NCBI GenBank assembly: GCA_013115145.1
Contig: JAAPAO010000235.1
Span: 1-49,004, forward strand
DNA from: Perkinsus chesapeaki
Taxonomy: Eukaryota; Perkinsozoa; Perkinsida; Perkinsidae
DNA length: 49,004 nucleotides
Reading direction: 5' to 3'
Positions 22,471 to 32,778 of the stretch are shown here, one piece after another; positions within the stretch are counted from its first letter, which is position 1, and each line of letters opens with the position of its first letter. The notes beneath the pieces are model-generated. The model made no database searches and was not told where the DNA came from. It saw only the letters and a list, made by a program, of their open reading frames with translations. The translations under genes were made by a program, and so were the position numbers.

Positions 22471-25400
22471 CTAGCCCAGACGGGACTCTATCTCGTGAAT
22501 CTCCTCCACAAGATTCTTCTCGTTAGCAATCTTAGACTTTTGAGCATCGTTCAAGGACGCAGCTGAAAATTAACACATTTAGCAACGCCACCAAGAGTAC
22601 CGGCAAACCTACCAGGCAGAGCCTTCAACGCCATGACCTCCTTCAGCTTCTTACGGAGATTCCGCAGCCTCTTGTCGTCGGTGGTATCTGACAGTATTGA
22701 GTCCGATGATAGTTACTACCAGTCCCAGAGTAAAGGGTGTTTCAAAATGTCTTAAATGACTTCAATCACTCAATACTGTGAAGCTCAGCTTCTGACGTTT
22801 AGGATATCTATACTGAAAGCTAGCCTATTCACAGCAGCATGTTAATAACGTCACTTTATACAATTAATAAACAACTTTTCTCTCTGCATACTTCAGTTTG
22901 CAGGGTTTCATTGTGACATTTCTCAATTGTATTCACCTACTGCGTAAATAAGCCAACGACTTATTCTCCGATCTCTATACATCTCCGTTAAGAGACTTCA
23001 CAATCGATCAGTGCCTTTACGTAGATATCTCTCCGTCATCATCCCAACTCCTATTACGCTGCATGCCATCTTCAGAATGTGCCGTCTCCTCCTGCTTCTT
23101 AGCAGCAGCCTTATCATCAACAACAACCTTAGCCTGCTGCTGCTGTTTCTCATGCTCCTCCTTAGCTGCAGCCGCCTTAGCTGCAGCGCGATTGGCACGC
23201 TTACGAGCGTTACGGGAAGCGGCCGATCCGGATTTAGCTGAAATCATGAAATGCGGTAGAAACATTGACGAGAATGAACTAAAAAGTATATACAAACCAA
23301 TTACTCAAGATAGAAGCACTGTCACCCTATGTCATTAATATATAATACGTATATTAAGGACTAAGTACGTAATATTTAAAACATTCAATTCGAATCTGAA
23401 ACTTGATGAATTACTAACGTATATAAGCAATAATTATAGATAATTACCAACACTATACACTGCACATCCCCTGTGATTCCCACTACTACCATTATTCTGT
23501 GTAGGCAGCAGAGGAGCAGTCATTCCTGGTGGTAGCCTTTGAGGCAGATTATTCATTATCTCCTGTAAATTGGCCGGAGCTCCAACAGCCCTAGCTGGGG
23601 GACGGTATTCAACCTATTTTGAATCTTATTTATAATCCTTCTGCTGTCACCACGCATCACCTTAACCTCAGTCTTCTCCATAGCATGTCGCTCGGCTCTT
23701 AAAGCTGCTGCGAATGCACCGCCGCTCGGAGGCTTATAGGCAGCCTTTGCCTTGGCAACTACAAAAGGAACCAGTCATAGGTCTGCTTCACTGAGACAAT
23801 ACACGTGGAGGCTCATACGGGGAGGTCAATAGTGTACATGACCGAATCCAATGTGCAAATTATGTTTTGCTACAACGTGGTCAATTTCATGGCACATATA
23901 AAAACTGGAGAAACAGAAAAGAGCCTATACCGTCTATTCCTTTAAGTCGTACATGCAAGTGATGAGGTATGATATACGGAACACTCCCTTACCAGGTTCC
24001 TTAGCGGCTTTCTTAGCAGCTGCAGTGGCACTCTTAACAACACGAGGTGAGGGAGCTAAATCCTCAAATAAAGAACTGAAAGATACGTCCTGTGCGCACT
24101 GCAAAGATTCTCAGCTCTACTTGTCCATGGGCCTCCAACCGGCATAATAAAGCTCGTCGAAAGGAATTTCTAAGGTTTGACGTCCATCGTAGTTATGTAA
24201 CTTGATGTGATTATCGACTCTGAAACGAGAAGCAATGCAGCATTAAACAACCTTTTCTGCATCTTCCTCGCATCAAGCTAGGATTCCCTCCCTATTACCG
24301 CATTCTCGGGGCGATCGAAGCCGTTAGAAGGGTGCGACCATCTGCTCCCCAATCACAAAGTACTGTACATGGCAGACTCATCGTAGACAGCTTAACGTGC
24401 CTGATAATCATGTCACAAATTCCTCGACCGTCTTCTTCATTATCACCTTTCGTTATCCCAAACATCCGCTTCACCAGGCAAGTTACCAAAGCCTCCAGAG
24501 AGGAAATAACGGCCATTAGGAGACCAACATAGGGTATTACGGCGACTACGGCCAAAGGTAACCTTGGCGACACCTATACAAGGAAGAAAAAAGTAGTAGT
24601 ACCCCACAGTGGAATAGCGTCGATTAGCCAGCTCCTCGGTGAGCTAGAGCCTAAGTGATATACTATATACCTTATACTATGTCGTACGTATCAGTTACTG
24701 CAACACATTACGAGAAGTATAATTATAATAATACATTATTATCATGTAACAAATATTGTATATGTATATATCTCCTTATCATACATACAAGCTTATAATG
24801 GAGTAATAGGGTAGGAAGAAGATGACACAGAAAACAATAAAACTTGTGACAAGCCTTGGGATGAACAATATTACTGCTTTTACTAGCTAGTTAACTGAAT
24901 AATACTACCTCTAACACCTTCATGTAACGATAGTGTAGGGGGCATATCACCAATGAGGGTAATATACTCGTTACTATTAGGAGACCATGCTGAAGCTTGA
25001 GCCTAACAATACGAGCCTATATCCAGCAACACGAACGGCGACTGCTTAGGCTTACAGGCTCGTTGTTGGTACAGAGACTGAGGTCATTCTGGCCCGCCTG
25101 TCCCATAGGGGAAGGATGAAGGAAATATAACCTGGTGGAATGGATAGGACTAAACTCTACTAACCAAGACTAACCCAGTGCTGCCATAATAGTTCTGACT
25201 AAGGCCTCGGCCAGATTCCTGATGAACCGTCATCAGCAATGAAGTACCTGATACTTCTATTCCCCTCCCACAGAGCTCTCTATATTACCATCACTGTTCC
25301 ATTCCATAGAGCAGGTCTGACAGTTGAAGAACGATTTTTGACCGAGAAGTTTCATGTCGGCTGAGGCCATGCTGTATACCTGATAGAGATAACGTAGCTG

Positions 25401-26860
25401 TGACATGTCATGTCAAGGATAGGCTCAGTGATTTGTCGATGGCCAGTGAGCAGTACTCAGAAATAACAAGCACCGAGGGAGTGTTCAACCAGCAGGTGAG
25501 ACAGTGTCCATCGCCGCTCATGCCATCTTTGTCCGACTTCCATATCGCTCATTCGTACGAGTCTCATTAACTTGCAGCTCGGTATTTTTGTAACCCTCTA
25601 CGCGGGCATCCAAGGGAAAAAGAACGTTGCTGAAGTGTCGACTGAAGCATACTGTTTTGGTACATCCTTAGACTTGAAGATTAATGCTATGACCTACGCC
25701 AAGCCGCTTTGCGCAACTTTGCCAAGCTTGACATCTCAATGGGAATTTGCGTAATGATCTGTACTATATTGTATCCCTTTTTATTACCTTAACCATACCA
25801 GGTTGGCCCTTATTCTCCCCTACAAAACAGGCAACTGTCTTACAGTCAGGTGAAAGCTCGAAGGCGGCGATATTGGGAAGTCGCAATTTAAACCTAACAT
25901 TACCATCATAGACCGAGCTCAGGCAAACGTTCTTCAGATGAGGCCTCACAAATTTAGTACCCGAAGAGGACAATACACACCGTATGTAAGAAGCCGTAAT
26001 AAATTACAGTGTAGATTCCTTAGTGAGTTGAGGCCTTCTGCCAGACAGGAAATGCAGCTCGTTGGTGACCATACGAACACATACTCTCTCATCCTTAGTC
26101 CATATGAAGCATGGCCACATACCTGAGCTCAAGGGGATCACAACAACAGGTTAATAACAACTACTACGTTGGTTAGATTGTTTAAGAATCAAACTACATA
26201 TTATCTCCTGACTTTCGAGATGCCAGACCTAGGCAAATCCAACAGGTTGAGCTAGTAAGATTCTCTCGAGGTTACTACATGAACATTCTCCTTCTGTGTC
26301 TCTGTTGAGTACCGCTCGTAGGTGACCAGGAATATCCCTTTAGGTGAGAAATAGAAGTTGCGGATGAAGCTCTCCTGCTGCTTGCACGTAAGTATCTGTT
26401 ATAATAACCCTTCTAAGCTCCTTTTCACTCTACGCCGTGGTGCCTACGGCGACCCATAACGAACTGCAAACCGACTACAGTTAATCACACTATTCCCTAC
26501 CGGCCCGGTAGTGCTGCTGACTTGATTCAATTTAACGTCGTTCAGGGTCAAGAGATCGAACACACAACATAGGCAATAAATGGTCTATAGTAAATTGACA
26601 TGAGCTTTAACTTACTTTAGTGTATCCCTTAGAGCAGTCATAGACATCTACATCTCCCTTTTGAGTGAGTACACCACACATTAGTCCATCAGGACCTGAT
26701 CAATCCCTAGTAACAATTATACCTGACTTCCTCCATTACTGTAGGTAAATCCATCAGGGCTCTTGGCACCAGTAGGCAGCTCATACTTGGGCTTAGAAGG
26801 ATCGCTACTGGCTGTGGAGTAGATCTCAATACCTTTATTTGAGACGGCTACGAACTCCAT
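22471..26860 (-). CDS. EIF2A: Eukaryotic translation initiation factor eIF2A
   Basis: eIF2A is a single-chain factor that can bring initiator tRNA to the 40S subunit and is linked to stress and non-AUG initiation. The protein is a beta-propeller with a helical tail. The ATG at 26860 gives MEFVAVSNKGIEIYSTASSD. Propeller exons include NIAAFELSPDCKTVACFVGE (25880-25820), TLCWSPNGRYFLSGGFGNLP and EADVWD (near 24530-24440), LLTASIAPRMRVDNHIKLHN and PFDELYYAGWRP (24320-24130). These match blades 7-9 of eIF2A, including the GGFGNL and RVDN motifs. The tail has PPARAVGAPANLQEIMNNLP, a Lys/Ala-rich basic stretch (23230-23080) and the final coiled coil DDKRLRNLRKKLKEVMALKA, LNDAQKSKIANEKNLVEE. It ends RLG at the TAG at 22473-22471. 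The gene spans about 4.4 kb with many introns; inner borders were not all resolved. Confidence 0.92.
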
Positions 26861-27232
26861 AGTGGGCAACTAACTTAACCTTTGGGAATCTTTCTGGGCT
26901 CCGATATCGGTATGTGTTGTCTTTCCAGTATTTCTTTAATTTTCGTGAGCAGTGATTCAGAGATTTTCTACAGCTCGTGTCTAGTGGAGCAACTCTCAAA
27001 CTCAGACGTCAAGGGTGACGAAGTGAAGACAAATTCAAATGATTAGATGATTTTACAAGGGATTCCGGTTCTATTCCCAGTAAGGTTATTTTTCTTCAGA
27101 TTTAATGCGCTCCAGCGCAACAAAGACATTCCCTACAAGTTAGCCCAACGACCCGTGCACCCGTTTGTTGCCATCGGCTGAAGACCCGTTATAGTTCAAG
27201 CAGGTTTAAGAAATATTAGTGAACTCGTCGAT
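26861..27232. promoter_or_regulatory. Divergent promoter region, eIF2A and subtilisin
   Basis: A 372-bp gap lies between two divergently transcribed genes, so it must hold both 5' regions. I see no clear TATA box or other core element and no exon. Confidence 0.45.
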
Positions 27233-28270
27233 ATGGCACCAATACTATTGAAGTATATATTACACTATTGTCTAGTTTGGTGCTTTGGACTGTCTCGGGC
27301 CGGCAAGGTCTTTGCTCAACTAACTTACCCGCCTAACGACCTCAACTTTCCGCGTCAGATGGCCCTATTTGAGTCGTTGTATATGCAAGAGGCCTGGAAG
27401 GCGGTCCGAGAGTCCGGGTTATCCCGTAGAGATGCCATTGTCACTGTCATCGACACGGGTGTCGCTCCTAAGCAACCTGACCTCGTGGACAAACTGTTGA
27501 AAGGACAGGACGCTTCTGGTTCTACAGAGCCATCAGTCGAAGACATGGAAGGCCATGGTACGGCGATGGTCAGCATTATCGCTGCGGGGATCAACAATGG
27601 TATTGGTATTGCTGGAATTGCTGATAGAGTTAAGATACGACCGATTAGGTCAAGTGCGTCTCCCAGCGGAGACCATACTGAAGAGCAAATAGAAAGAGCG
27701 TGGAAGGCAGCGAACCTGTTTAAGGAATCTGATGTTATAGTGTTCGCTATTGCTGGGCCATTTACAAAAGAGAGTTCTTTGATGTACAAGAGGGTCATCA
27801 AGAAGGCCGTGGAGCAAGGTAACTTCGTCGTCGTTACTGCTGTAAACTCTGACAGCGCGACTGGGCCGGAGGAGATTGATTTACCCTGTTCAATGGCGAA
27901 CTTTATCCCTGGCATGGTGTGCGTTGCTGCGACATCAACATCAAATCCTGGGGTGCTTGTGCATAAAGCGTCTCTTTTGGCTACCTTTGGTGTGCCTGGT
28001 ACGGAAGTTATAGTAGCAGAGATTAGGAGCAATATTGGAAAATGGAAGTACGAGGAAATCCAAGGCTCATCCTGTGCTACTGCGATTGTTGGCGGTATAG
28101 CAGCTCTGATGCAAAGTTTCAAGAAATTCAAACCAGATATGATAAAGGAAATATTATTGAATGCTACTGAGGGTAAAGTAAGAACAGCAAAGGGAGTGGA
28201 AATGCTGTATGGCGTCCTTCGACCTGATCTTGCTGTTAAACAAGCGATCGAGTGGGCAAAGCATCATTGA
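27233..28270 (+). CDS. Secreted subtilisin-like serine protease (family S8)
   Basis: An intronless protein of 345 residues. A hydrophobic N-terminus (about residues 4-21) looks like a signal peptide. Subtilases cut peptide bonds with an Asp-His-Ser triad, all three present: D74 in VTVIDTGV, H108 in EGHGTAMVSIIAAG, and S280 in GSSCATAIVGGIAALM. N205 in VVVTAVNSD sits where the oxyanion-hole Asn is expected. Two usual residues differ around the nucleophile: the common G-T-S-M-A-T-P is G-S-S-C-A-T-A, so Met is Cys and Pro is Ala. N205 lacks the usual preceding Gly. There is little room for an I9 propeptide, as only about 45 residues separate the leader from the catalytic core. The enzyme is probably active, but the changes may alter specificity. 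Being single-exon sets it apart from its intron-rich neighbours. Confidence 0.94.
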   Translation: MAPILLKYILHYCLVWCFGLSRAGKVFAQLTYPPNDLNFPRQMALFESLYMQEAWKAVRESGLSRRDAIVTVIDTGVAPKQPDLVDKLLKGQDASGSTEPSVEDMEGHGTAMVSIIAAGINNGIGIAGIADRVKIRPIRSSASPSGDHTEEQIERAWKAANLFKESDVIVFAIAGPFTKESSLMYKRVIKKAVEQGNFVVVTAVNSDSATGPEEIDLPCSMANFIPGMVCVAATSTSNPGVLVHKASLLATFGVPGTEVIVAEIRSNIGKWKYEEIQGSSCATAIVGGIAALMQSFKKFKPDMIKEILLNATEGKVRTAKGVEMLYGVLRPDLAVKQAIEWAKHH

Positions 28271-29428
28271 GGCAAGATAGCGACACATCAATGTTCGGAA
28301 TATCTTTCCACTTGATTGATGATGAAAGTCTGCCATTGGCAGAACCTGTTCATATTATCTTCATTACTTTTATGACAATTCAGGTAGTTTCAGTTATGCA
28401 GAGGCTTACATCCGCGCGTATTCCAGCACCTCGCGTCATTAGCCCTCTGGATCGATTTATTTGACCCGGGTTCATGAGCCCCGCAGCTGTTGATTAAATT
28501 TTTAGTAAATAAGCACGCTGTTAGTGCCCTCCCGAGTAAGGAGCTGTAAGTGTGGACGAGCTTGTTCCGAACAACGTCCTTTGAACAGGTTCATGTTGTC
28601 GGAACTGACATGTAACATCATATTGGCATTTTTCAGTGTGCGTTGCCTGTTGTCGGGGCGCGCCCTCGCTCGTTTGGACCACGCGCTTTTTTGCTTACTT
28701 GTTTTTTTCATGGTCAGAAGTTGCCGGGCTGTAGTGAGGCCCGGCGTAGATAGGTTGAATGGTGATTAGATTCCTATCTTCATTCCGTTAGTCTTCTTTT
28801 CAAAGCTCAACCTCCATCTGTTCAGTTCAGTGCCGACAAAGTAATGGCAATACGTGCATGCGCTAATTCCGGCCATTGGGGGGGGATACAGGGCGAGTGA
28901 TATCACAAGCCGTTGACAAACAGAGTTATGAGCCTGTCTCAGCACTACAGCGGCCCATTGTGGGGCACATAGGAATCCTCCTATATTGAGGTCCTTTTAC
29001 TGAAGTGAGAGCTACTAGATTCATGTGTGGGGGTTGGAATCCATAGGGGCCCTCCATGGAAGAGTTCTTCGACCTACCTTAATAACGGTCGATTGGGCTT
29101 TTACCAGGCTCGTTAAACCCATACCTATGGTTACCAGTGGTGAGGCAACACTTATCACGGACCTTTGGCCTCGGATGCTGATGACCGAATTGGCCGAAGA
29201 ACTATAAGGCGATTCTATACTAGTTTTGCAGTATCGAAGTATCACATTTTCTAGCATAGTCTAATAACTACTGAAGGGATCGCACGTAGAGGCTGATAGT
29301 AGCAGCAGCAGCTCATATACACTACCGTAATGATTAATAGACCGAAATATATCAATTTAGTCAGAGATTAGAGTCGCTATTAGTATTGACGTACGAGGTA
29401 ACATTAGTATTCCTTTTCCCATAACTGA
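28271..29428. other. Intergenic region
   Basis: No gene is supported. Overlapping open frames on both strands at 28502-28769 and 29021-29257 show no family motif. A run of nine G is present near 28878-28886. Confidence 0.45.
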
Positions 29429-30953
29429 ATGGCATCTCAAGGATCTAGCGGCGGCGCTGGCCTATATGGGTCTGTAAATCCTGCCATGGACATTGAGCTA
29501 GAGAAGCGTCTTATGGCATACTTGGTCCAAGTAAGGTGTATGTATGCTGATATTGATGACATACACCATGATGAGTTCCGGGACGTATTACTGAATACGG
29601 GATACTGTACTGGCATACAAGCAGATGCCTTAGTAAGTGGTAGAAGGAGGAAGCTTTAACCGTCTGTGCTCGACTAATGCTATACACTATGCTCACCAAT
29701 ATATTTTCCGGTGGCGGGTGGCTTTCCTGTTGACCTTTCGGTTTCATACTGGTGCATTTCCATATAATCTAGATATTACAATATTAATGTACATATGAAG
29801 CATCGTATGGACAGTTACAGAGTACTTGTTACATGAATCATAATATATCCGCTTATAAGCCAATTCTTGTGCGACAAATCACAGACAACCACTATATTGC
29901 TACGAGGTCACAAACATTGAACGATACGTCACGGAGAGCACATTCTTTCACTAGCAACTCATTTGCTCTTTGTATTGTCGAGCCATACTGCAAGACACCT
30001 GTATGCATCATCCCCATTGCCTGTCAGATAAGTAAGCTCCCAGTGGTGCTGTTCCATCTCTTCCCGGATGGTCAACCATCATTGTTCCCTCTAGAGGCAG
30101 TAGTCAAAGCTGTATGCGAGGTCTATGCTGAGGAGACCAGGGAGTATAAGGTACTAAGGCGAAAGCTGGGGCAACAAGAACCAGAGGGCTGTGAGATATC
30201 GAAGATGCAAATCAACTGATGGAGGTTGTTAGGGGTATTTAGTTAGTGTTTAGTTGACTGAACGATAGTGCTACGATGGCTTTATACTTGAAATTTGCGT
30301 CTTCATCAATAGTGTGTATATAATAGAACGTATTCCCCAGTACCAGGTCGACTTGTAAGGCGTTTGATAGCATTTTCATATTTCATTCTGTAAAGACCTA
30401 TGAATCTCCATGTGCCTTGTTTAATATCGCATGCTTATATATCCAGTGTTCTGCTGCTGCTCAGGAAGCAGCAGCAGCTGCGGCTGCATCTTCATCATCA
30501 TCGGCTGTCTCCCATGCAACCTCACCGAATCGCTGTAGTGACGAGTGTCCCAGAGATCTGTCACCGGAGTGGTCATCTCGAGCAGCAGCGGTAGCAGGCG
30601 TTGTTCCGAGAGCATCTACAGATCTTCGGAGTGCGCAAATTCGACCGGCTAATCCGGTTAATGACGTGCCGACAGCGCGTGATGGAGGGGGAATGAGCCC
30701 AGAGGAATTAGATATTGAGATTGCTATGGCGCTCTCGATGGGCCGTAGAGTTTTCCGCGTGAAAAAGGACGCTATCAGAAATGACGGCAGTGCCCACAGT
30801 ATGGCAGCTGGTGAGGTATTCGTGGAGGTACCTATTCCGGGTAGGAGGAGCACTTCTAGAGAGGGGGTGTGGTCGTGGGGATACAAGATAGGTGGAGATG
30901 GCAAGAACCAATGGTTCCTTAATGACTCGCCTACAGTAGATGAGATATCCTGA
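29429..30953 (+). CDS. Unknown-family protein with UIM-like helix, tandem copy A
   Basis: I do not recognise the family. Three exons, 271 residues: 29429-29632, 30028-30150 and 30465-30953; all junctions are phase 0. The N-terminal block (MDIELEKRLMAYLVQVRCMY, then DEFRDVLLNTGYCTGIQADA) is helical. Exon 2 carries LPVVLFHLFPDG and AVVKAVCEVYAEETREYK. Exon 3 opens with an Ala/Ser run, has a long Pro/Ser-rich linker, then SPEELDIEIAMALSMGRRVF. That last stretch fits the ubiquitin-interacting motif pattern (acidic residues, hydrophobic, x-x-Ala-x-x-x-Ser). A Trp-rich ending follows (VWSWGYKIGGDG). A paralogue lies directly downstream. Ubiquitin binding is an inference from the motif alone. Introns are 395 and 314 nt, longer than those of copy B. 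Confidence 0.72.
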
Positions 30954-31159
30954 TCTGGTTTAATGAGGATGTTGTTGCTTTCGAATGCGCCTTTTGATTC
31001 TCATTAAAGCTCTTGTTGCGTTTAGTGCACTCGGTCAATTGCTTTTCGGCTGGGAGGGATCGATGCGGTTATATAGCGGAGCTTGGACATTTTCACGGTT
31101 ACCGTAGAAGGCACGGAGCTGCCTTGCACTTGGTTCAGGATTCGATCTGGTGTTCGTTG

Positions 31160-32436
31160 GCATTCTGACCATGAAGCGTTTGTTTTCGATGTTTACTTCC
31201 CAGGCGGTCTCAGTAGGGCTGTCTCGGGACTTGGAGGTCCGCTTGATAATATTCATGGTTCACGTGATGGGTGAATATCCAGACGCTAGTGGTGATGAGT
31301 TGAAGGACGTAGCTTTGAAGACTGGTCATTGCACCGGACAACAGGCTGACATTTTGGTAGGTGCACGTTGGGAATTGGCGAGGGAAGGTGTAAGTTAGTT
31401 GGAAAAGTTACCTGCTGTCATGGACTACTTGCATGGCGGTGATGAGGTCCTAGAATACCCACTCGAACTCGTTGTCCCGGCGGTTTGTAAGGTCTACACT
31501 GAGGAGGATGAGATTCGACAGGTACGCCGGAAGTTCGGGGAGCAAGGATTCACAGTAGCGCTTGTTGCAGGAGGCTGCTAATAAGCTGGCGAGTGAAAGG
31601 CGTTCTGGTGGCTCGGGGGACCGATTGGCGATTCGGCTTGGACCCTATCCCATGTCGGAGTATGGCTTTGACCTCGGGCAGGTAACAAGTTGACGATTTG
31701 GTTTTGAGATTTTACACCCGGCAGGCTGCCGTACCGGAGGAAGCTCCTAATCAGCGTCCGTCATCGTCGTATATTTCTGCATAATATACGCCATTATACG
31801 TATAAGCTGCCATTGGCCCTGCAGGATGACCCGGAGATGGCTTTCAAACCAATTCCTGAGGAGCCGCAGAAGAAGATCAAAGGGAGGGGTGTTGGGCCGG
31901 AAACTGGCTACCTGGCGAAGGCAAATATGCCGCATAATGAGGGCGACCAGTTGGCTGAATGCCGGCACCTTCCAGCAAGCCGCGTTGACATGAAGCCGTC
32001 CCTGGAGACTGTGAAGGCCGAGCGGAGGGCAAAAGAAGGAAGCAGCAAGGGGGATGGGACAGCAGTTGGTCATCACAGGAGGACAGTCTCTAATACGCAG
32101 TATGTGCCGATGCCAACAAGTCAACTTAAGATGACAGCTGAGAAATTGTGGCGAAGTTGCTGCTGTGAGGGTAGTATGAAAGCTATGGGGCTGGATGATT
32201 TCGAGATGAGCTTGGCCGTTGCACTGTCGAAGGGGTATAAGATGTTCCGGGCAAAGAAGGATGAGCCGGCACCTGAGCAGCACTCGGCGATTCAGCACAG
32301 CCTTAGGGACGGGTTGCTGTTGGTGCAGACGAGAGCTAAGGATATGTGGGCGTGGGGGTATGCCATTAATGAGCCTGATGTCTTGAAGTACTTCCCAGTG
32401 GACGGCCATCGTGTTGTGGAAATTAACATGGGATGA
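31160..32436 (+). CDS. Unknown-family protein with UIM-like helix, tandem copy B
   Basis: Paralogue of the gene at 29429-30953. The first supported exon ends at 31356 with GDELKDVALKTGHCTGQQAD, matching copy A. A 42-nt intron leads to exon 31399-31521 (LPAVMDYLHGGDEVLEYPLE, VVPAVCKVYTEEDE), which is 123 nt, exactly the length of copy A exon 2. After a 49-nt intron comes EAANKLASERRSGGSGDRLA (31571-31681). The last exon reaches the TGA at 32434-32436 and carries DDFEMSLAVALSKGYKMFRA, the same UIM-like helix, and MWAWGYAINEPD. The linker between is more basic and unlike that of copy A. The start codon is not clear. The span given begins at the conserved block, and the true 5' end may lie in 31080-31200. 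The junction between 31723 and 31825 is unresolved. Confidence 0.65.
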
Positions 32437-32469
32437 CTTAGATAACAGTATTATATCAGTTTGTTTATC

Positions 32470-32490
32470 ACACAAGCTGAAGGCTTGTGT
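32470..32490 (+). terminator. Stem-loop just after the stop of copy B
   Basis: ACACAAGC (32470-32477) pairs with GCTTGTGT (32483-32490) around a 5-nt loop. It lies 34 nt past the TGA. It may be a 3' UTR or 3'-end processing element; the role is not shown by sequence. Confidence 0.4.
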
Positions 32491-32646
32491 TGATTAATCA
32501 TTAAAGTTGATACCGATGATTAAGTCGGACTGTCAGTTGACCTATCTTGGGAATTTTTCAATGAATTGCCGGAGATATTGCTAGTGTAAAAATAAGGCGA
32601 ATTTCGAGAAATTTCCGAGGGGTCGAAGCATCTTCGGAGATGAGCA

Positions 32647-32745
32647 CATACATATAGCGGTCTATATTACTTATACCTGATCATACATATAGCGGTCTAT
32701 ATTACTTATACCTGATCATACACATAGCAGTCTATGTTGCTTCAC
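32647..32745. repeat. 35-bp tandem repeat, two exact copies and a degenerate third
   Basis: Copies at 32647-32681 and 32682-32716 are identical and begin CATACATATAGCGGTCTATA. The third, from 32717, has several changes and fades out. Confidence 0.9.
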
Positions 32746-32778
32746 CATTGCTTGCCTTTAGTGATGTTATAGTGTATA

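Larger units (their letters stand above)
32437..32778. other. Intergenic region with hairpin and 35-bp repeats
   Basis: This lies between copy B and the next plus-strand gene. It holds a stem-loop at 32470-32490 and 35-bp direct repeats at 32647-32745. No exon is seen. Confidence 0.6.

Noticed and set aside
27355-28131. 258-residue minus-strand ORF
   Set aside because: It is the antisense shadow of the subtilisin gene.
28502-28769. ORFs on both strands after the subtilisin, considered as a retroelement fragment
   Set aside because: No reverse transcriptase, integrase or long terminal repeat is visible.
31747-32475. 242-residue minus-strand ORF
   Set aside because: It is antisense to the last exon of copy B, which carries the conserved UIM-like helix.
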